DNA of 64,000 bases from assembly GCA_964371655.1 (NCBI GenBank), contig CAYJOD010000028.1:1-64000 (forward strand). The letters run 5' to 3'. The position numbers were made by a program, and so were the translations under genes. The notes below the pieces were generated by a model. It was not told the origin of the DNA. It was given only the letters and a program-made list of their open reading frames with translations, and did not search any database. This stretch comes from CAZGSN01 sp964371655. GTDB taxonomy: Bacteria; Desulfobacterota; Binatia; HRBIN30. The stretch's first letter is position 1; every line of letters starts with the position of its first letter. Below are positions 33,964-43,391 of the stretch, one piece after another.

Positions 33964-35739
33964 ATGCGGCTGCTGTGCACACGCGTCCTCGGGTTCGTCG
34001 TCTTGCTGAACGGCTTCGCGCTGGGTCAGACCTCACTCGACGGGCGCGATGGAGTCACGGTCTTCACCAGCCCCGAGCGGCCCGTGCCCGGCGGGCCGCT
34101 GCGCGCCGTGGCGGTCTCCGAGATCCCTCTCGACGCGACGCTCACGGTGGTCGGTCCGAACCGCCAGACATATGGCCAGACGCACGAGCGCCACGGTGGG
34201 CCGCCGTACTGGTGGTTCGTCGAGGTGCCGACGGGCATGCCCGGCACCTACCGGGCGTGTCTGCGCCAGACCAACGCGTGCGCGGACGTACTGGTCGGCA
34301 ATCAACCGCGCCGCCCGCGTTCGGCCGCTGGGGTGTGGCCGGTCACGCGCGAGTGGAGCCGGGCTACCGAAGGCCTTTATGCGGCGTGGATCGAACAACT
34401 CTTCGACGACCCGCTCGATGTGGAGCCGAGCTGGCATGCGCTTCACGAGGTGACACGCCAGCGCGCGCGGAATTTCCTGTATGACCACTTGGGACTCGGC
34501 GAGGACGGCGAGGGCGGCATCCGGCTCAAGCCCGACTGCGCCGATCTGCCCTACTTCCTGCGCGCCTACTTTGCCTGGAAGCTCGGGCTGCCGTTCGGCT
34601 ACTCCGAGTGCTCCCGCGGCTCCAGCGGACACCCACCGGCATGCGCCGCGTGGCATTCCTCTCTCGAATCGCCGGCGGACGAGCGGACGCGCATCCAGCA
34701 TTTCTTCCAGCGCGTCGCCGACGCGGTTCAGTCGGGCAACGGCCGTGCGCCGGCCACGTCCGACAACACCGATTTCTATCCAACCCGCCTCGCACCTGAC
34801 TCGCTGCGCCCCGGAACCGTCTACGCCGACCCGTACGGCCACACGTTGCTTCTCGTACACCGCGTCGCGCAGACGCCGGCAGCACCCGGAATCCTCCTCG
34901 CTGTCGACGCGCAACCCGACGGGACGGTCGCACGCAAGCGCTACTGGCGCGGAAACTTCCTCTTCGCGCTCGACCCGGGGCTCGGCAGCCCCGGTTTCAA
35001 ACACTACCGCCCGATCGTTCGCGAGCACGGAACGCTGCGGCCGCTCAGCAACCAGGAGATCACTACGTCAGCCGACTACGGCGACTACGCGATCGAGCAG
35101 TACGAGGCCGGCGTCGAGGGATTCTACGATCGGGTCGACGCGGTGCTCTCGCCGAACCCGCTCGACCCCGAGCTCGCGTTGCGCGCGACCATCGATGCCA
35201 TCGAGGAACAGGTGCGGGCGCGCCTGCGCTCGGTCGCGAACGGTGAAGAGTACGCGGCCACCCATCACGGCATCATTCCGATGCCGGAGGGCGTCGCCAT
35301 CTTCGAGACGACGGGCGCATGGGAGGATTATGCGACGCCGTCACGGGACTTGCGATTGCTCGTCGCGCTCGACGTCGTGCGCGAGTTCCCAACCAAGGTC
35401 GAGGCGCACCCGGAGCGCTTCGCCATGCCGGTCGCACGATCGGCCCCCGAGGTTCGAGCCGATCTCGAGGCGATGCTGCGCGCCGAGTCGGCGGTGCGGC
35501 GCTTCGCCTACACGCGCAGCGACGGGTCGCCGTGGACGCTGACGCTCGCTGATGTCGCGGCACGCGCCGAGTCGCTGGAAGTAGCGTACGACCCGAACGA
35601 CTGCGTCGAGGTGCGTTGGGGTGCACCACCGGGGAGCGCCGAGTCGTCCACCTGCCGCCGGCGCGCCCCGGCCGAGCAGGCGGCACGCTTGGCCAGCTAC
35701 CGGCCCTGGTTCCACGAGCGCCGGCGGCCGCCGCGCTGA
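33964..35739 (+). CDS. secreted protein with possible papain/NlpC-like fold
   Basis: A 591-residue exported protein: signal peptide MRLLCTRVLGFVVLLNGFAL ending near LGQ, an N-terminal beta domain (VFTSPERPVPGGPLRAVAV to GTYRACLRQTNACADV, about residues 25-115), then a mainly alpha/beta domain. LKPDCADLPYFLRAYFAWKL followed by YADPYGHTLLLVHRVA gives a Cys and a His in the order of NlpC/P60 or papain-like peptidases; this assignment is inference. The C-terminus (NDCVEVRWGAPPGSAESSTC) carries two further cysteines. The protein ends in a basic tail. Family not named. Confidence 0.72.
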   Translation: MRLLCTRVLGFVVLLNGFALGQTSLDGRDGVTVFTSPERPVPGGPLRAVAVSEIPLDATLTVVGPNRQTYGQTHERHGGPPYWWFVEVPTGMPGTYRACLRQTNACADVLVGNQPRRPRSAAGVWPVTREWSRATEGLYAAWIEQLFDDPLDVEPSWHALHEVTRQRARNFLYDHLGLGEDGEGGIRLKPDCADLPYFLRAYFAWKLGLPFGYSECSRGSSGHPPACAAWHSSLESPADERTRIQHFFQRVADAVQSGNGRAPATSDNTDFYPTRLAPDSLRPGTVYADPYGHTLLLVHRVAQTPAAPGILLAVDAQPDGTVARKRYWRGNFLFALDPGLGSPGFKHYRPIVREHGTLRPLSNQEITTSADYGDYAIEQYEAGVEGFYDRVDAVLSPNPLDPELALRATIDAIEEQVRARLRSVANGEEYAATHHGIIPMPEGVAIFETTGAWEDYATPSRDLRLLVALDVVREFPTKVEAHPERFAMPVARSAPEVRADLEAMLRAESAVRRFAYTRSDGSPWTLTLADVAARAESLEVAYDPNDCVEVRWGAPPGSAESSTCRRRAPAEQAARLASYRPWFHERRRPPR

Positions 35740-35783
35740 CACGGCCGGCGGGGTCACGTGACGTACGCGTCAATCGCCGAGGA

Positions 35784-35999
35784 CTGAGAGCGGACGTCGT
35801 CGAAGCAACCCTCGCGGCTCCCGAGCAGAGATTGAACGTTCGCCTCGGGCGCGATGTGTTACAGTCCCGGATCGCGGAAGCAGGGACTGGCAGGTCCTAT
35901 ATCGTTCGCGTGTTCGTCGACGTCGACCGCAACCCGCCAGAGGTGGTAACGGTGTACAGGACGAGTAAGATTGCCAAGTATTGGGAGGGTGTCTCATGA
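35784..35999 (+). CDS. DUF4258-like toxin partner, 5' end missing or non-standard
   Basis: The frame reads RGLRADVVEATLAAPEQRL, VLQSRIAEAGTGRSYIVRVF, VDVDRNPPEVVTVYRTSKI and AKYW, the pattern of DUF4258 proteins that pair with DUF2283. Family members begin about 15 residues earlier with an ATG; here the upstream in-frame sequence is the end of the preceding gene, and no ATG exists. A CTG at 35784 is the best remaining start. Its stop overlaps the ATG of the DUF2283 gene (ATGA). Either it is 5'-truncated or it uses a rare start. Confidence 0.6.
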   Translation: MRADVVEATLAAPEQRLNVRLGRDVLQSRIAEAGTGRSYIVRVFVDVDRNPPEVVTVYRTSKIAKYWEGVS

Positions 36000-36205
36000 A
36001 GGTCTCCTATGATCGACGATCCGACATTCTGAGCGTGATCCTGCGCGACGACGTGGCCGTTGCCGAAAGCGACGAGGACAAACCCGGCGTCATTCTCGAC
36101 TACGACACCGAGGGCAATCTCGTCTCGCTGGAGATCCTCGACGCCTCGCGACGAGTCACCGAAGCTCAGAAGGTGGATTTCCAGCTGACCACGGCGGAGC
36201 CCTGA
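35996..36205 (+). CDS. DUF2283 protein, copy 1 (antitoxin-like)
   Basis: Sixty-nine residues: MKVSYDRRSDILSVILRDD, then GVILDYDTEGNLVSLEILDA, a small beta-rich DUF2283 domain. DUF2283 genes commonly sit directly after DUF4258-type genes and behave as antitoxin partners by association. The start overlaps the previous stop. A second copy, differing at only a few residues and almost identical in DNA, is at 39037-39246 inside the island. Confidence 0.85.
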   Translation: MKVSYDRRSDILSVILRDDVAVAESDEDKPGVILDYDTEGNLVSLEILDASRRVTEAQKVDFQLTTAEP

Positions 36206-36234
36206 AGCCTAGTCCTGGTGTTGCTCCCGAGCGC

Positions 36235-36468
36235 GTGGGCTCTTTGAGGGATTCCTTACCCAGCATGGGTGCCGGGCTGAACGCGAGCGTGCCGGTGATC
36301 GGCGCCCGACTCGGCCACACGCAACCGGGCGCGACCGCGCGCTATGCGAACGTCGCAGATAATCCGTTGAAGGACGCGGCCGAGCGCATCGGTTCACGCA
36401 TTGCCGCACAGATGAAATCGGCGAAGGACACGGGGGCAAATGCGGTAAGGCTGAAACGCCGGCGGTGA
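36235..36468 (+). pseudogene. C-terminal fragment of a tyrosine recombinase
   Basis: Reads LPSMGAGLNASVPVIGARLG, then HTQPGATARYANVADNPLK and DAAERIGSRIAAQM, closely matching the last 75 residues of the recombinase at 37015-38241 (SVGAGLNASLPVIGALLGHT). It keeps the catalytic His and Tyr region but lacks the rest of the enzyme, including the HxxR motif, which is degraded to LRDSLPS. It lies outside the island, next to DUF2283 copy 1, as though an older, similar element had been here. Confidence 0.75.
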
Positions 36469-36754
36469 GTGTTCCGTAGGAGCAGGGTAGCGTGAGAGCG
36501 ATTCACTGCTCGATTGACCGAAACTCTGGTCCCGCATCGAGTGGCGGCATCGGGATTATCAGCGAATCGGGAGACAATTGGCAGCTCGTTCCCGCAAGTG
36601 CATCAACGAAATGAGCGTGCCAACCCGTACCGGGAAGCCATGGGCGGCTGGCGCCAGGTGCGGGATCAATCGAGTGCGAGCGAGCTCTGAATTCGATCCC
36701 GGTGCTTACCCTATGCTTACCCGACTAAACCGCGGGAATCACGTCGACTCGCCA

Positions 36755-36844
36755 GAAACGACGAAAGCCCCTGTTTCCAGGGGCTTTCTGAATGGGCCGT
36801 CAGGGATTCGAACCCCGGACCCGGTGATTAAGAGTCACCTGCTC
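36755..36844. repeat. attL, 90-bp direct repeat (displaced tRNA-Lys 3' part)
   Basis: Identical over 90 bases to 48248-48337. It begins GAAACGACGAAAGCCCCTG (terminator hairpin) and ends AAGAGTCACCTGCTC, inside the anticodon arm; the tRNA 5' half is absent here. Confidence 0.92.
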
Positions 36845-37014
36845 GTGGTTTTGACCAGCTGCGCTTGGCTACGCGAAAAGACGCTCTAGCCCTTGTGCCA
36901 CAAGGGTGGCCAGCGTATCGTCGTTCTTATGCATTGCGACCAATTGCGCTCCGAGTTGTGTCCCCGTGTGTCCCCGGTGTGTCCCGGGACACAAGCGGGT
37001 TTCTCGCAGGTGTC

Positions 37015-38241
37015 ATGCCGAAGCTGACAAAACGGACTGTTGAAGCGGTTAAACCGCAGGCGTGTGACGTGTCTGTGGCTGACTCCGAGCTGCCTGGTTT
37101 TGGTTTGCGAGTGAAGCCGAGCGGGGTGCGTGTCTACTGCGTCCGCTACCGCCATGGTGGGCGTAGCCGGCGGTACACTCTGGGACAGCATGGCGCGCTT
37201 ACGGCTGAGCAGGCGCGGCGCATGGCGCAAGACGTTCTCGCGAAGGTCCGGCAAGGCGAAGATCCGGCGGCACAGCGGCAAGAGGAACGAACGGCACCCA
37301 CGGTTGCGGCGTTCTGCGATCGATACCTGAAGGAACACGCACAGCCGCAGAAGAAGCCCGCCAGTGCACAGCGGGACCGCGACATGATCCGCCGCTTCGT
37401 CAAGCCCAAGCTGGGCGCACGTCAGATGGCGGACATTACGCGCGCCGACGTGATCAAGCTGCACCAAGAGGTAAGCAGCGGCGCGCCCTACGCTGCCAAC
37501 CGCCTGCTGTCGCTGTTGTCCAAGATGATGAACCTTGCCGAATTTTGGGGGGTTCGGCCGGATGGCTCGAACCCGTGTCGCCACGTCAAGCGCAACCGAG
37601 AGGCGAAACGCCAACGCTTCCTGTCAGACCACGAGCTGGCGCGGCTGGGTGCGGTATGGCGCGAGGTGGAACGCGAGCGCGTCGAGTGGTCGACCGTGAT
37701 TCCCGCGCTGCGCTTGGCGTTGTTTACCGGCGCTCGCATCGGCGAGGTTCTTGGGCTGCGATGGGAGTACGTGAAGTTCGAGCGCGGCGTACTCGACCTA
37801 CCCGACTCCAAGACCGGCGCGAAGGTGGTGCACCTAAGCCCGCCGGCACTTAAGGTATTGAATGGCGTAGAGCGCCAAGACGGCAACCCGTTCGTGTTCT
37901 ACGGACGCAAGCCGGGCGCGGCGCTCGTGAATCTAAAAGACCCTTGGGCGCGAATCCGCAAACGTGCCGAGATGCCCGAGCTGCGCATTCACGACCTGAG
38001 GCACTCGTTCGCCAGTGTCGGCGCCGGGCTCAACGCCAGCCTGCCGGTGATTGGGGCTTTGCTTGGGCACACGCAGGCGAGCACGACCCAACGCTATGCG
38101 CACCTAGCCGCCGATCCGTTGAAGGAAGCCTCCGAGCGAATTGCTTCCCGCATCGCCAGCGCAATGCGCCCCGCAGATAACGGCTCCGCAAAGGTGGTCG
38201 AACTGAACCGGAAGCAGGCAAGAAGAAGGCGCGCCCGTTGA
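37015..38241 (+). CDS. tyrosine recombinase (DUF4102-type phage integrase), left end
   Basis: Site-specific recombinase of 408 residues. N-terminal DUF4102-like arm-binding domain (PKLTKRTVEAVKPQACDV, LPGFGLRVKPSGVRVYCVRY), SAM-like core-binding domain (DRDMIRRFVKPKLGARQMAD), and catalytic domain with Arg in LFTGARIGEVLGLRW, HDLRHSFAS (HxxR), LGHTQ and nucleophile Tyr in TTQRYAHLAADPL. ATG 37015 follows GCAGGTGTC; the longer frame starts inside the displaced tRNA sequence and is unlikely. It lies 170 bases inside attL. Confidence 0.93.
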   Translation: MPKLTKRTVEAVKPQACDVSVADSELPGFGLRVKPSGVRVYCVRYRHGGRSRRYTLGQHGALTAEQARRMAQDVLAKVRQGEDPAAQRQEERTAPTVAAFCDRYLKEHAQPQKKPASAQRDRDMIRRFVKPKLGARQMADITRADVIKLHQEVSSGAPYAANRLLSLLSKMMNLAEFWGVRPDGSNPCRHVKRNREAKRQRFLSDHELARLGAVWREVERERVEWSTVIPALRLALFTGARIGEVLGLRWEYVKFERGVLDLPDSKTGAKVVHLSPPALKVLNGVERQDGNPFVFYGRKPGAALVNLKDPWARIRKRAEMPELRIHDLRHSFASVGAGLNASLPVIGALLGHTQASTTQRYAHLAADPLKEASERIASRIASAMRPADNGSAKVVELNRKQARRRRAR

Positions 38242-38346
38242 CCAGGAGGTGCCCGAGGTCGCAATGTATACAGACGGTCGTCATTCATCGAATCAGATGG
38301 CTAAGCGCTCGGACTCCCGTGTGCTAGGTGAGGCAAGGAGGAACGC

Positions 38347-38577
38347 ATGTCGCAAATCGTCATAGATGATGTCGATCCGAAGCTGGTGCATCGGCTGGCT
38401 CAACGCGCGGCGAGCACGGGGAGATCGGTGGAGGAAGAGGTCAAGCATCTTCTCGAAGACTCCGTTGGCTTGACGCCCAACCCTGCGATTGAAGAGGCAC
38501 GCCGCATTCGGGCGCGGTCGGGCGGCCGGACGCTCAGCGATAGCGCCGAGCTGATTCGCGAAGACCGAGAGCGTTGA
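38347..38577 (+). CDS. vapB: FitA/VapB-type ribbon-helix-helix antitoxin
   Basis: Seventy-six residues: SQIVIDDVDPKLVHRLAQRA with GRSVEEEVKHLLEDSV is an Arc/MetJ-type ribbon-helix-helix for DNA binding; the C-terminal half wraps the toxin. It precedes and overlaps (TGATG) the PIN toxin gene. ATG follows GGAGGAACGC. Such pairs autoregulate their own promoter. Confidence 0.88.
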   Translation: MSQIVIDDVDPKLVHRLAQRAASTGRSVEEEVKHLLEDSVGLTPNPAIEEARRIRARSGGRTLSDSAELIREDRER

Positions 38578-39002
38578 TGCTGACATACGTCATCGATGCC
38601 AGCGTCGCCAGCAAGTGGTACTTCCAGGAAGAGCTTTCCGATAAGGCGGAGCTGCTTCTCCAAGACGACGCCTATGTCCGTCTGGCGCCGGACTTTATAT
38701 ACGTTGAAGTCGCGGCAGTCGCCTGGAAGCACGTCCGCAGGTCCGAGATCGACGCCGTTACCGCAAAGGACGCTCTCGCCGCCCTGCGTCGCCGCGCATT
38801 TACGCTAACGCCCAGCACCGATTTGATCGCCGAGGCTCTCGATCTTGCGTTGCAAACCAGTCGATCCGTCTACGATTGCCTATACCTGGCACTCGCCATT
38901 CGTTCGAAATGCCCGCTGGTCACGGCGGATCGCAAGTTCTTCGCGACCCTGAGATCGGGAGCACTCGCGGAACACGTCATCTGGGTTGGCGACCTACACT
39001 AG
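38577..39002 (+). CDS. vapC: VapC-type PIN-domain RNase toxin
   Basis: PIN-domain ribonuclease of 141 residues. Acidic metal-binding residues are visible in YVIDASVASKWYF (Asp), VEVAAVAWK (Glu), SVYDCLYLALA (Asp) and LVTADRKFF (Asp). Start ATG 38577 overlaps the antitoxin stop by one base. Cleaves tRNA or other RNA when free of VapB. Confidence 0.92.
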   Translation: MLTYVIDASVASKWYFQEELSDKAELLLQDDAYVRLAPDFIYVEVAAVAWKHVRRSEIDAVTAKDALAALRRRAFTLTPSTDLIAEALDLALQTSRSVYDCLYLALAIRSKCPLVTADRKFFATLRSGALAEHVIWVGDLH

Positions 39003-39036
39003 GAGGTCGCGGAAGCTGGTCGCGCCCATTGGTCGC

Positions 39037-39246
39037 ATGAAAGTCTCGTACAATCAGCAATCTGACATTCTGAGCGTGATCCTGCGCGACGACGTCGCCG
39101 TTGCCGAAAGCGACGAAGACAAGCCCGGTGTCAGTCTCGATTACGACACCGAAGGTAATCTCGTCTCGCTGGAGATCCTCGACGCCTCGCGACGAGTCAC
39201 CGAAGCTCAGAAGGTGGATTTCCAGCTGACCACTGCGGAGCCGTGA
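39037..39246 (+). CDS. DUF2283 protein, copy 2
   Basis: Sixty-nine residues nearly identical to copy 1 at 35996-36205 (changes such as YNQQSD for YDRRSD and GVSLDY for GVILDY). Here there is no DUF4258 partner; it follows VapC by 34 bases. The near-identity in DNA extends beyond the stop (AGCCxTGAAGCCT), indicating a recent duplication or two insertions of related elements. Confidence 0.82.
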   Translation: MKVSYNQQSDILSVILRDDVAVAESDEDKPGVSLDYDTEGNLVSLEILDASRRVTEAQKVDFQLTTAEP

Positions 39247-39387
39247 AGCCTGCGCCCGTGGTAGGTGGATGTGGATAGCCCGTATTTGCTGCGAAGTGAC
39301 GTATCGACAAATATCAGACCTTCGACCTGAGAGGTCCTGGGACCGATTGATCGGTGACGGTTGTTTCCACTGGAGGGAACCCTGCCA

Positions 39388-39842
39388 ATAACAGCAACGG
39401 CGACATCGGCTCCCTCTTCAAGGTGACGAGCGCCGGCTTGACGATGACGGTTCAGGTGCAAGCCGCGCTCTCTCGTGGCACCCCGGGCGCTGGCTAGTGC
39501 CCGACCGTGTTCGACCCGACACACACCAGCGATGTGACTGATAGGGATGTCAGCCACGGGGATCTGGGATTCTACTTTGAATCGCTGCCGACCCCGACCG
39601 CTACGCTGACGCGTGCCCCGACAAACACGCCCACTATCACCCCAACGACGACCGCCACGCCGACGCCTACCGCAACACCCCACGTCGCGCTTGACCTTGG
39701 CACAACGGCGGGACGGCCGGGCGGGGCTGCGTGTCTGAGCCTCGGCGTGAACGCTACCGGCATTCTCGTATCCGCCACCGGTGACGACATCGGCTTCGAG
39801 GGAGCGACTTCGCGCTCGGGTCGTGCACGCTTCCGTAGCTAA
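39388..39842 (+). pseudogene. broken cohesin/TPT-repeat protein gene
   Basis: One frame reads NNSNGDIGSLFKVTSAGLTM, then TVQVQAALSRGTPGAG, a TAG at about 39496, then CPTVFDPTHTSDVTDRDVSH, LPTPTATLTRAPTNTPT and ALDLGTTAGRPGGAACLSLG before losing similarity. This is the layout of the TPT surface proteins elsewhere in the window with one cohesin-like domain. It has no start, an internal amber codon and a degenerate end. Confidence 0.65.
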
Positions 39843-39940
39843 CGCCAATTGTCCTAAGCCAATCGCGATTAGATGCAAATCTTGCATCAATCAACTACAA
39901 CTATTGCAGTTGCACTTTGGATGAGATAAGGCAGGGCGCG

Positions 39941-40747
39941 ATGCGTCAGCAGGCCACCCGCAAGGGCATAAAGGACGAGTTCTACGAAGCACGTATCAAG
40001 AAGGGGCGCGGCTTCAGCATGCGCCGCTTCGCCGACGAGGTACTCGGAGGAACAGTCGACCCGATTACTCTCGGTTGCATCGAGAATGGCACGCGGTTTC
40101 CAACCGAAGCACTCGTCCGTCGGCTCGCCGCAGTTCGTGGCGAAGATTCTCAGCCGTTACTGGCGCTGCTGTGGCGGGATCGTATGCTCTACGCCTTCGG
40201 ACGCGAGCTGCGCCGCGTTTTGGAAGCCCCACCCGGCGTAAGCGGCATCGACGACGCAGATCTCGCGGTTCTCATGAGCCATGCGATCGCGTCACTGCCG
40301 CCCACTGACGAGTGGATGGCGATAGCCGCTTGGCGCAAGAGCGTACGTTCCGTTCCGCAACGCCCGGGACAGACACCGGAAGTTTCAAGAGAGCAATTGG
40401 CGCGCGTAGAGGAAACGCTTCGGTCACGAAAGCTCATCGAGGTGCGGGGCCAGAAGGTGCGCCGTATGCGCTCTCACTTCGTCGCTGAAAGTGCTGATGA
40501 GCGCTGGTCGCTCGCCATGAAGTTTTTTGGTCTATTCGCGCAAGGATTGCTCGACAAGGTCTCCCCTCCTGAAGTGCCGACGGGCACCTACCTTCGCAAT
40601 CACTTCCTCCATGTCGACCCAAGTAGATTGGCGGAATTTCAGAAGGAGCTCGACACCCTTGTCGCCGCCTTGGTCGACAAGTTCGCGGCTGATCCGTCGG
40701 CACACAATCCATTTCTCAACGTCCTCATCACGTCGACACCCGGTTAA
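39941..40747 (+). CDS. HTH regulator-like protein (XRE/TIGR02147-like)
   Basis: A 268-residue protein. Residues about 25-70 (FSMRRFADEVLGGTVDPITL, IENGTRFPTEALVRRLAAVR) form an XRE-type helix-turn-helix, and the C-terminal region (ERWSLAMKFFGLFAQGLLDK and a final VLITSTPG) resembles DUF4423/TIGR02147 regulators. Start ATG 39941 has AAGG upstream; ATG 39917 is the alternative. The lipoprotein gene begins 13 bases downstream, and such regulators often control the adjacent lipoprotein or exported gene; here that is inference. Confidence 0.7.
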   Translation: MRQQATRKGIKDEFYEARIKKGRGFSMRRFADEVLGGTVDPITLGCIENGTRFPTEALVRRLAAVRGEDSQPLLALLWRDRMLYAFGRELRRVLEAPPGVSGIDDADLAVLMSHAIASLPPTDEWMAIAAWRKSVRSVPQRPGQTPEVSREQLARVEETLRSRKLIEVRGQKVRRMRSHFVAESADERWSLAMKFFGLFAQGLLDKVSPPEVPTGTYLRNHFLHVDPSRLAEFQKELDTLVAALVDKFAADPSAHNPFLNVLITSTPG

Positions 40748-40760
40748 GTCGGAGGTTCCC

Positions 40761-43391
40761 ATGTCTTCAGGACACAAGATCATCGCGCTCGCACTGCTCG
40801 CGAGTTCACTCGGCGGATGCGGCGGGGGCGGCGGCTCAGAGGGATTCGACATCGGCACCGAGAATGCGGCTATCGGCGTTGCCCTTGATTCGGGGCAGTG
40901 TCTGAATTTCGAAACCTTGAAGATCTGTCCCGCCTCCAATCCTCCGGCAACTGCACCCAGCGTCACGACGAGCATCGGGAATTCGATCAATATAAATTGC
41001 CTTCAGACCGAACGTGACGGCGCGTGCACCGTTTCTCTCGATATTAGCCCCCAAGGCTTCGCCGCCGACAGTACGTTTAAGATCCTATCGCGAACCGGTC
41101 GTTCTGGCGGTACGTGGGTGCTTGCCCCATCGCCAGTCCCCAGTTCGGAACCGTCAACCTTGGCGAGCACCCTGGTGCTGACGCCTGTGGAGGGGACAGA
41201 GCCCGCCAACCTGCAGGTAGCGATCCTCGCTTTTCCAGACGCGACGGCATCGTTACCCGAGGAAGTGGCGCAATTGCATGACACCAAGGCCAGTGTTGCC
41301 TTTGTGACGAACTCACTAAGCGTCGACGTCTGGACGACTCATGGACCCTATGAACAAAATGTGAGTGCGCTGGTCATCGATCCGACCATGCCGAGCACAC
41401 TCTACGCACTGACTGCTGCAGGCGTGAACAAGAGCACCAACAGCGGGGGCAATTGGCACCAGATCAACACCGGCCTGCCCGAGGGCTACCCCATCAACGC
41501 GCTGGCCATCGATCCGATCACGCCGAGCACGCTGTACGCCGCGACCGGCGGGGGCAGCGCGGGCGGGATGTTCCGGAGCACGAACGGCGGCAGCAGCTGG
41601 AGCGCCATCAACATGGGCCTGCATGACAACAGTGGCAATGCGTTCACCGTCTCCGCGTTGGTCATCGATCCGACCATGCCGAGCACACTCTACGCCGGCA
41701 CTGACGGGGGCGGGATGTTCCGGACCACCGACAGCGGGGGCAATTGGCACCCGATCAACACCGGCCTGCCCGCGGGCTACCCCATCAATGCGCTGGCCAT
41801 CGATCCGATCACGCCGAGCACGCTGTACGCCGGCACCGAAAGGGGCAGTGACGGCAGCGGCGGTGTCTTCCGAAGCACCGACAGCGGCGGCAGTTGGAGT
41901 GCCATCAACATGGGCCTCCCCGTCGTCGGATCCCCCATTTTCGCGCTCGCCATCGATCCGACCATACCGACCACGCTCTATGCTGCCCCCCGTGCGGGCG
42001 TGTTCCGGAGCACCGACAGCGGCGGCAGTTGGAGTGCGAGCAGCATCGGTCTGACTGACAATAGTGGCAAAACTCTGACCGTCTTCGCGCTGGCCTTCGA
42101 TCCGACAACGCCAACGACACTCTACGCTGCGGCCGGCGCGGGCGGTGTGTTCCGGAGCACCGACAGCGGCGGCAGCTGGAGTGCGAGCAGCGCCGGTCTG
42201 ACCTTCGGGTACAATCCCCAAAGCGTCCGCGATTACGGGGTGCGTGCACTGGCCATCAACCCTGTCACCCCGAGCACGCTCTACGCCGGGACATCGTGGG
42301 GTGCCTTTCAGAGCAGCAACAGTGGCGACAGTTGGATCGCCGCTAACACCGGCCTCTTGGCCAATCCTCTCTTTGTCACCGCGCTGGCCATTGAACCTAC
42401 TACATCAACCACGCTCTACGCCGGGACCTACGGGAACGGCGTGTTCCGAAGCACGGACGCCGGGGGCAGCTGGAGCCCGCGGGGCCTGAACAATTCCTTC
42501 ATAGTGACCGCGCTCGCCATCGATCCGACCATACCGACCACGCTCTACGCTGGGTATAGTAGCCCCGGGGACAGAGTCCGTGCGGGTGGCGTGTACAAGA
42601 GTACCAACGGCGGCAGCAGCTGGAGCGCAGCCAGCACCGGGCTAAGCGGTCCGTATTTTTCGTCCGTGTTCGCGCTGGCCATTGACCCAGGCACACCGAG
42701 CAGACTCTACGCCGCGACCGATGCGGGGCTCTTCCAGAGCACCGACAGTGGCACTAGTTGGAGCCCGTCCAGCCTGAACGTCTCTTGGGTCTACACGATC
42801 GCCATCGATCCGCGCACGCCGACCACGCTCTACGCCGGAACCCAAGGAGTTGGCGTGTTCCGAAGCATGGACGCCGGCAGCAGCTGGAGCGCAATCAACA
42901 GTGGCATGCCTGACAATACCGGTCTCACGCTCTCCATCGCTACGCTGGCCATTGATCCGACCGCTCCGAGCACGCTCTACGCCGGAAGGATCATCGACCA
43001 GGTGAACGGCGTGATCACTAACGGGGGCGCATACCGGAGTACGAACGGCGGTGCCACCTGGACCTCAGCCAGCACGGGGCTAAGCACTAATCCCCTCAGT
43101 GTCCGGGCACTAGCCATCGATCCGGCCGCGCCGAGCACACTTTACGCAGCGGTCGATGGATTCCTCGGGGCCGAAGGCGGGGTCGTCTTTCGAAGCACTA
43201 ACAGCGGCGCCAGCTGGAACCCAATCGATACCGGCTTGCCGAATGGTGGGAAGGCCCTGGCGGTTGGCATATTGGCCTTTGCGCCGTCCACACCTCCCGC
43301 GATCTATGCGTTATCGTTCGGAGTCTTTTCACTTCAACAGCTCGACACGTCTACAACATCTGGTGGCACAATATCACACAACGATATGTGA
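40761..43391 (+). CDS. BNR/Asp-box repeat lipoprotein
   Basis: An 876-residue lipoprotein. Signal peptide with lipobox LLASSLGGC (Cys followed by a Gly-rich GGGGG linker), an N-terminal beta domain (residues about 30-190), then about fourteen tandem repeats of the form PSTLYAGT...GVFRSTDSGGSWSA...LAIDPT. Asp-box/BNR repeats of this kind build sortilin-like or Ycf48-like beta-propellers. The start ATG follows GGAGGTTCCC. The DNA repeats are also visible. It is exposed on the outer membrane or periplasmic side. Function unknown; its location beside a defence-like module may be coincidental. Confidence 0.88.
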   Translation: MSSGHKIIALALLASSLGGCGGGGGSEGFDIGTENAAIGVALDSGQCLNFETLKICPASNPPATAPSVTTSIGNSININCLQTERDGACTVSLDISPQGFAADSTFKILSRTGRSGGTWVLAPSPVPSSEPSTLASTLVLTPVEGTEPANLQVAILAFPDATASLPEEVAQLHDTKASVAFVTNSLSVDVWTTHGPYEQNVSALVIDPTMPSTLYALTAAGVNKSTNSGGNWHQINTGLPEGYPINALAIDPITPSTLYAATGGGSAGGMFRSTNGGSSWSAINMGLHDNSGNAFTVSALVIDPTMPSTLYAGTDGGGMFRTTDSGGNWHPINTGLPAGYPINALAIDPITPSTLYAGTERGSDGSGGVFRSTDSGGSWSAINMGLPVVGSPIFALAIDPTIPTTLYAAPRAGVFRSTDSGGSWSASSIGLTDNSGKTLTVFALAFDPTTPTTLYAAAGAGGVFRSTDSGGSWSASSAGLTFGYNPQSVRDYGVRALAINPVTPSTLYAGTSWGAFQSSNSGDSWIAANTGLLANPLFVTALAIEPTTSTTLYAGTYGNGVFRSTDAGGSWSPRGLNNSFIVTALAIDPTIPTTLYAGYSSPGDRVRAGGVYKSTNGGSSWSAASTGLSGPYFSSVFALAIDPGTPSRLYAATDAGLFQSTDSGTSWSPSSLNVSWVYTIAIDPRTPTTLYAGTQGVGVFRSMDAGSSWSAINSGMPDNTGLTLSIATLAIDPTAPSTLYAGRIIDQVNGVITNGGAYRSTNGGATWTSASTGLSTNPLSVRALAIDPAAPSTLYAAVDGFLGAEGGVVFRSTNSGASWNPIDTGLPNGGKALAVGILAFAPSTPPAIYALSFGVFSLQQLDTSTTSGGTISHNDM

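Noticed and set aside
36600..36690. Serine-recombinase-like string VPTRTGKPWAAGA
   Set aside because: Too short and without the catalytic domain; could be chance.
36578..36889. 103-codon plus-strand frame over the left att site
   Set aside because: Its GPSGIRTPDP-type stretch is a translated tRNA 3' end; not a gene.
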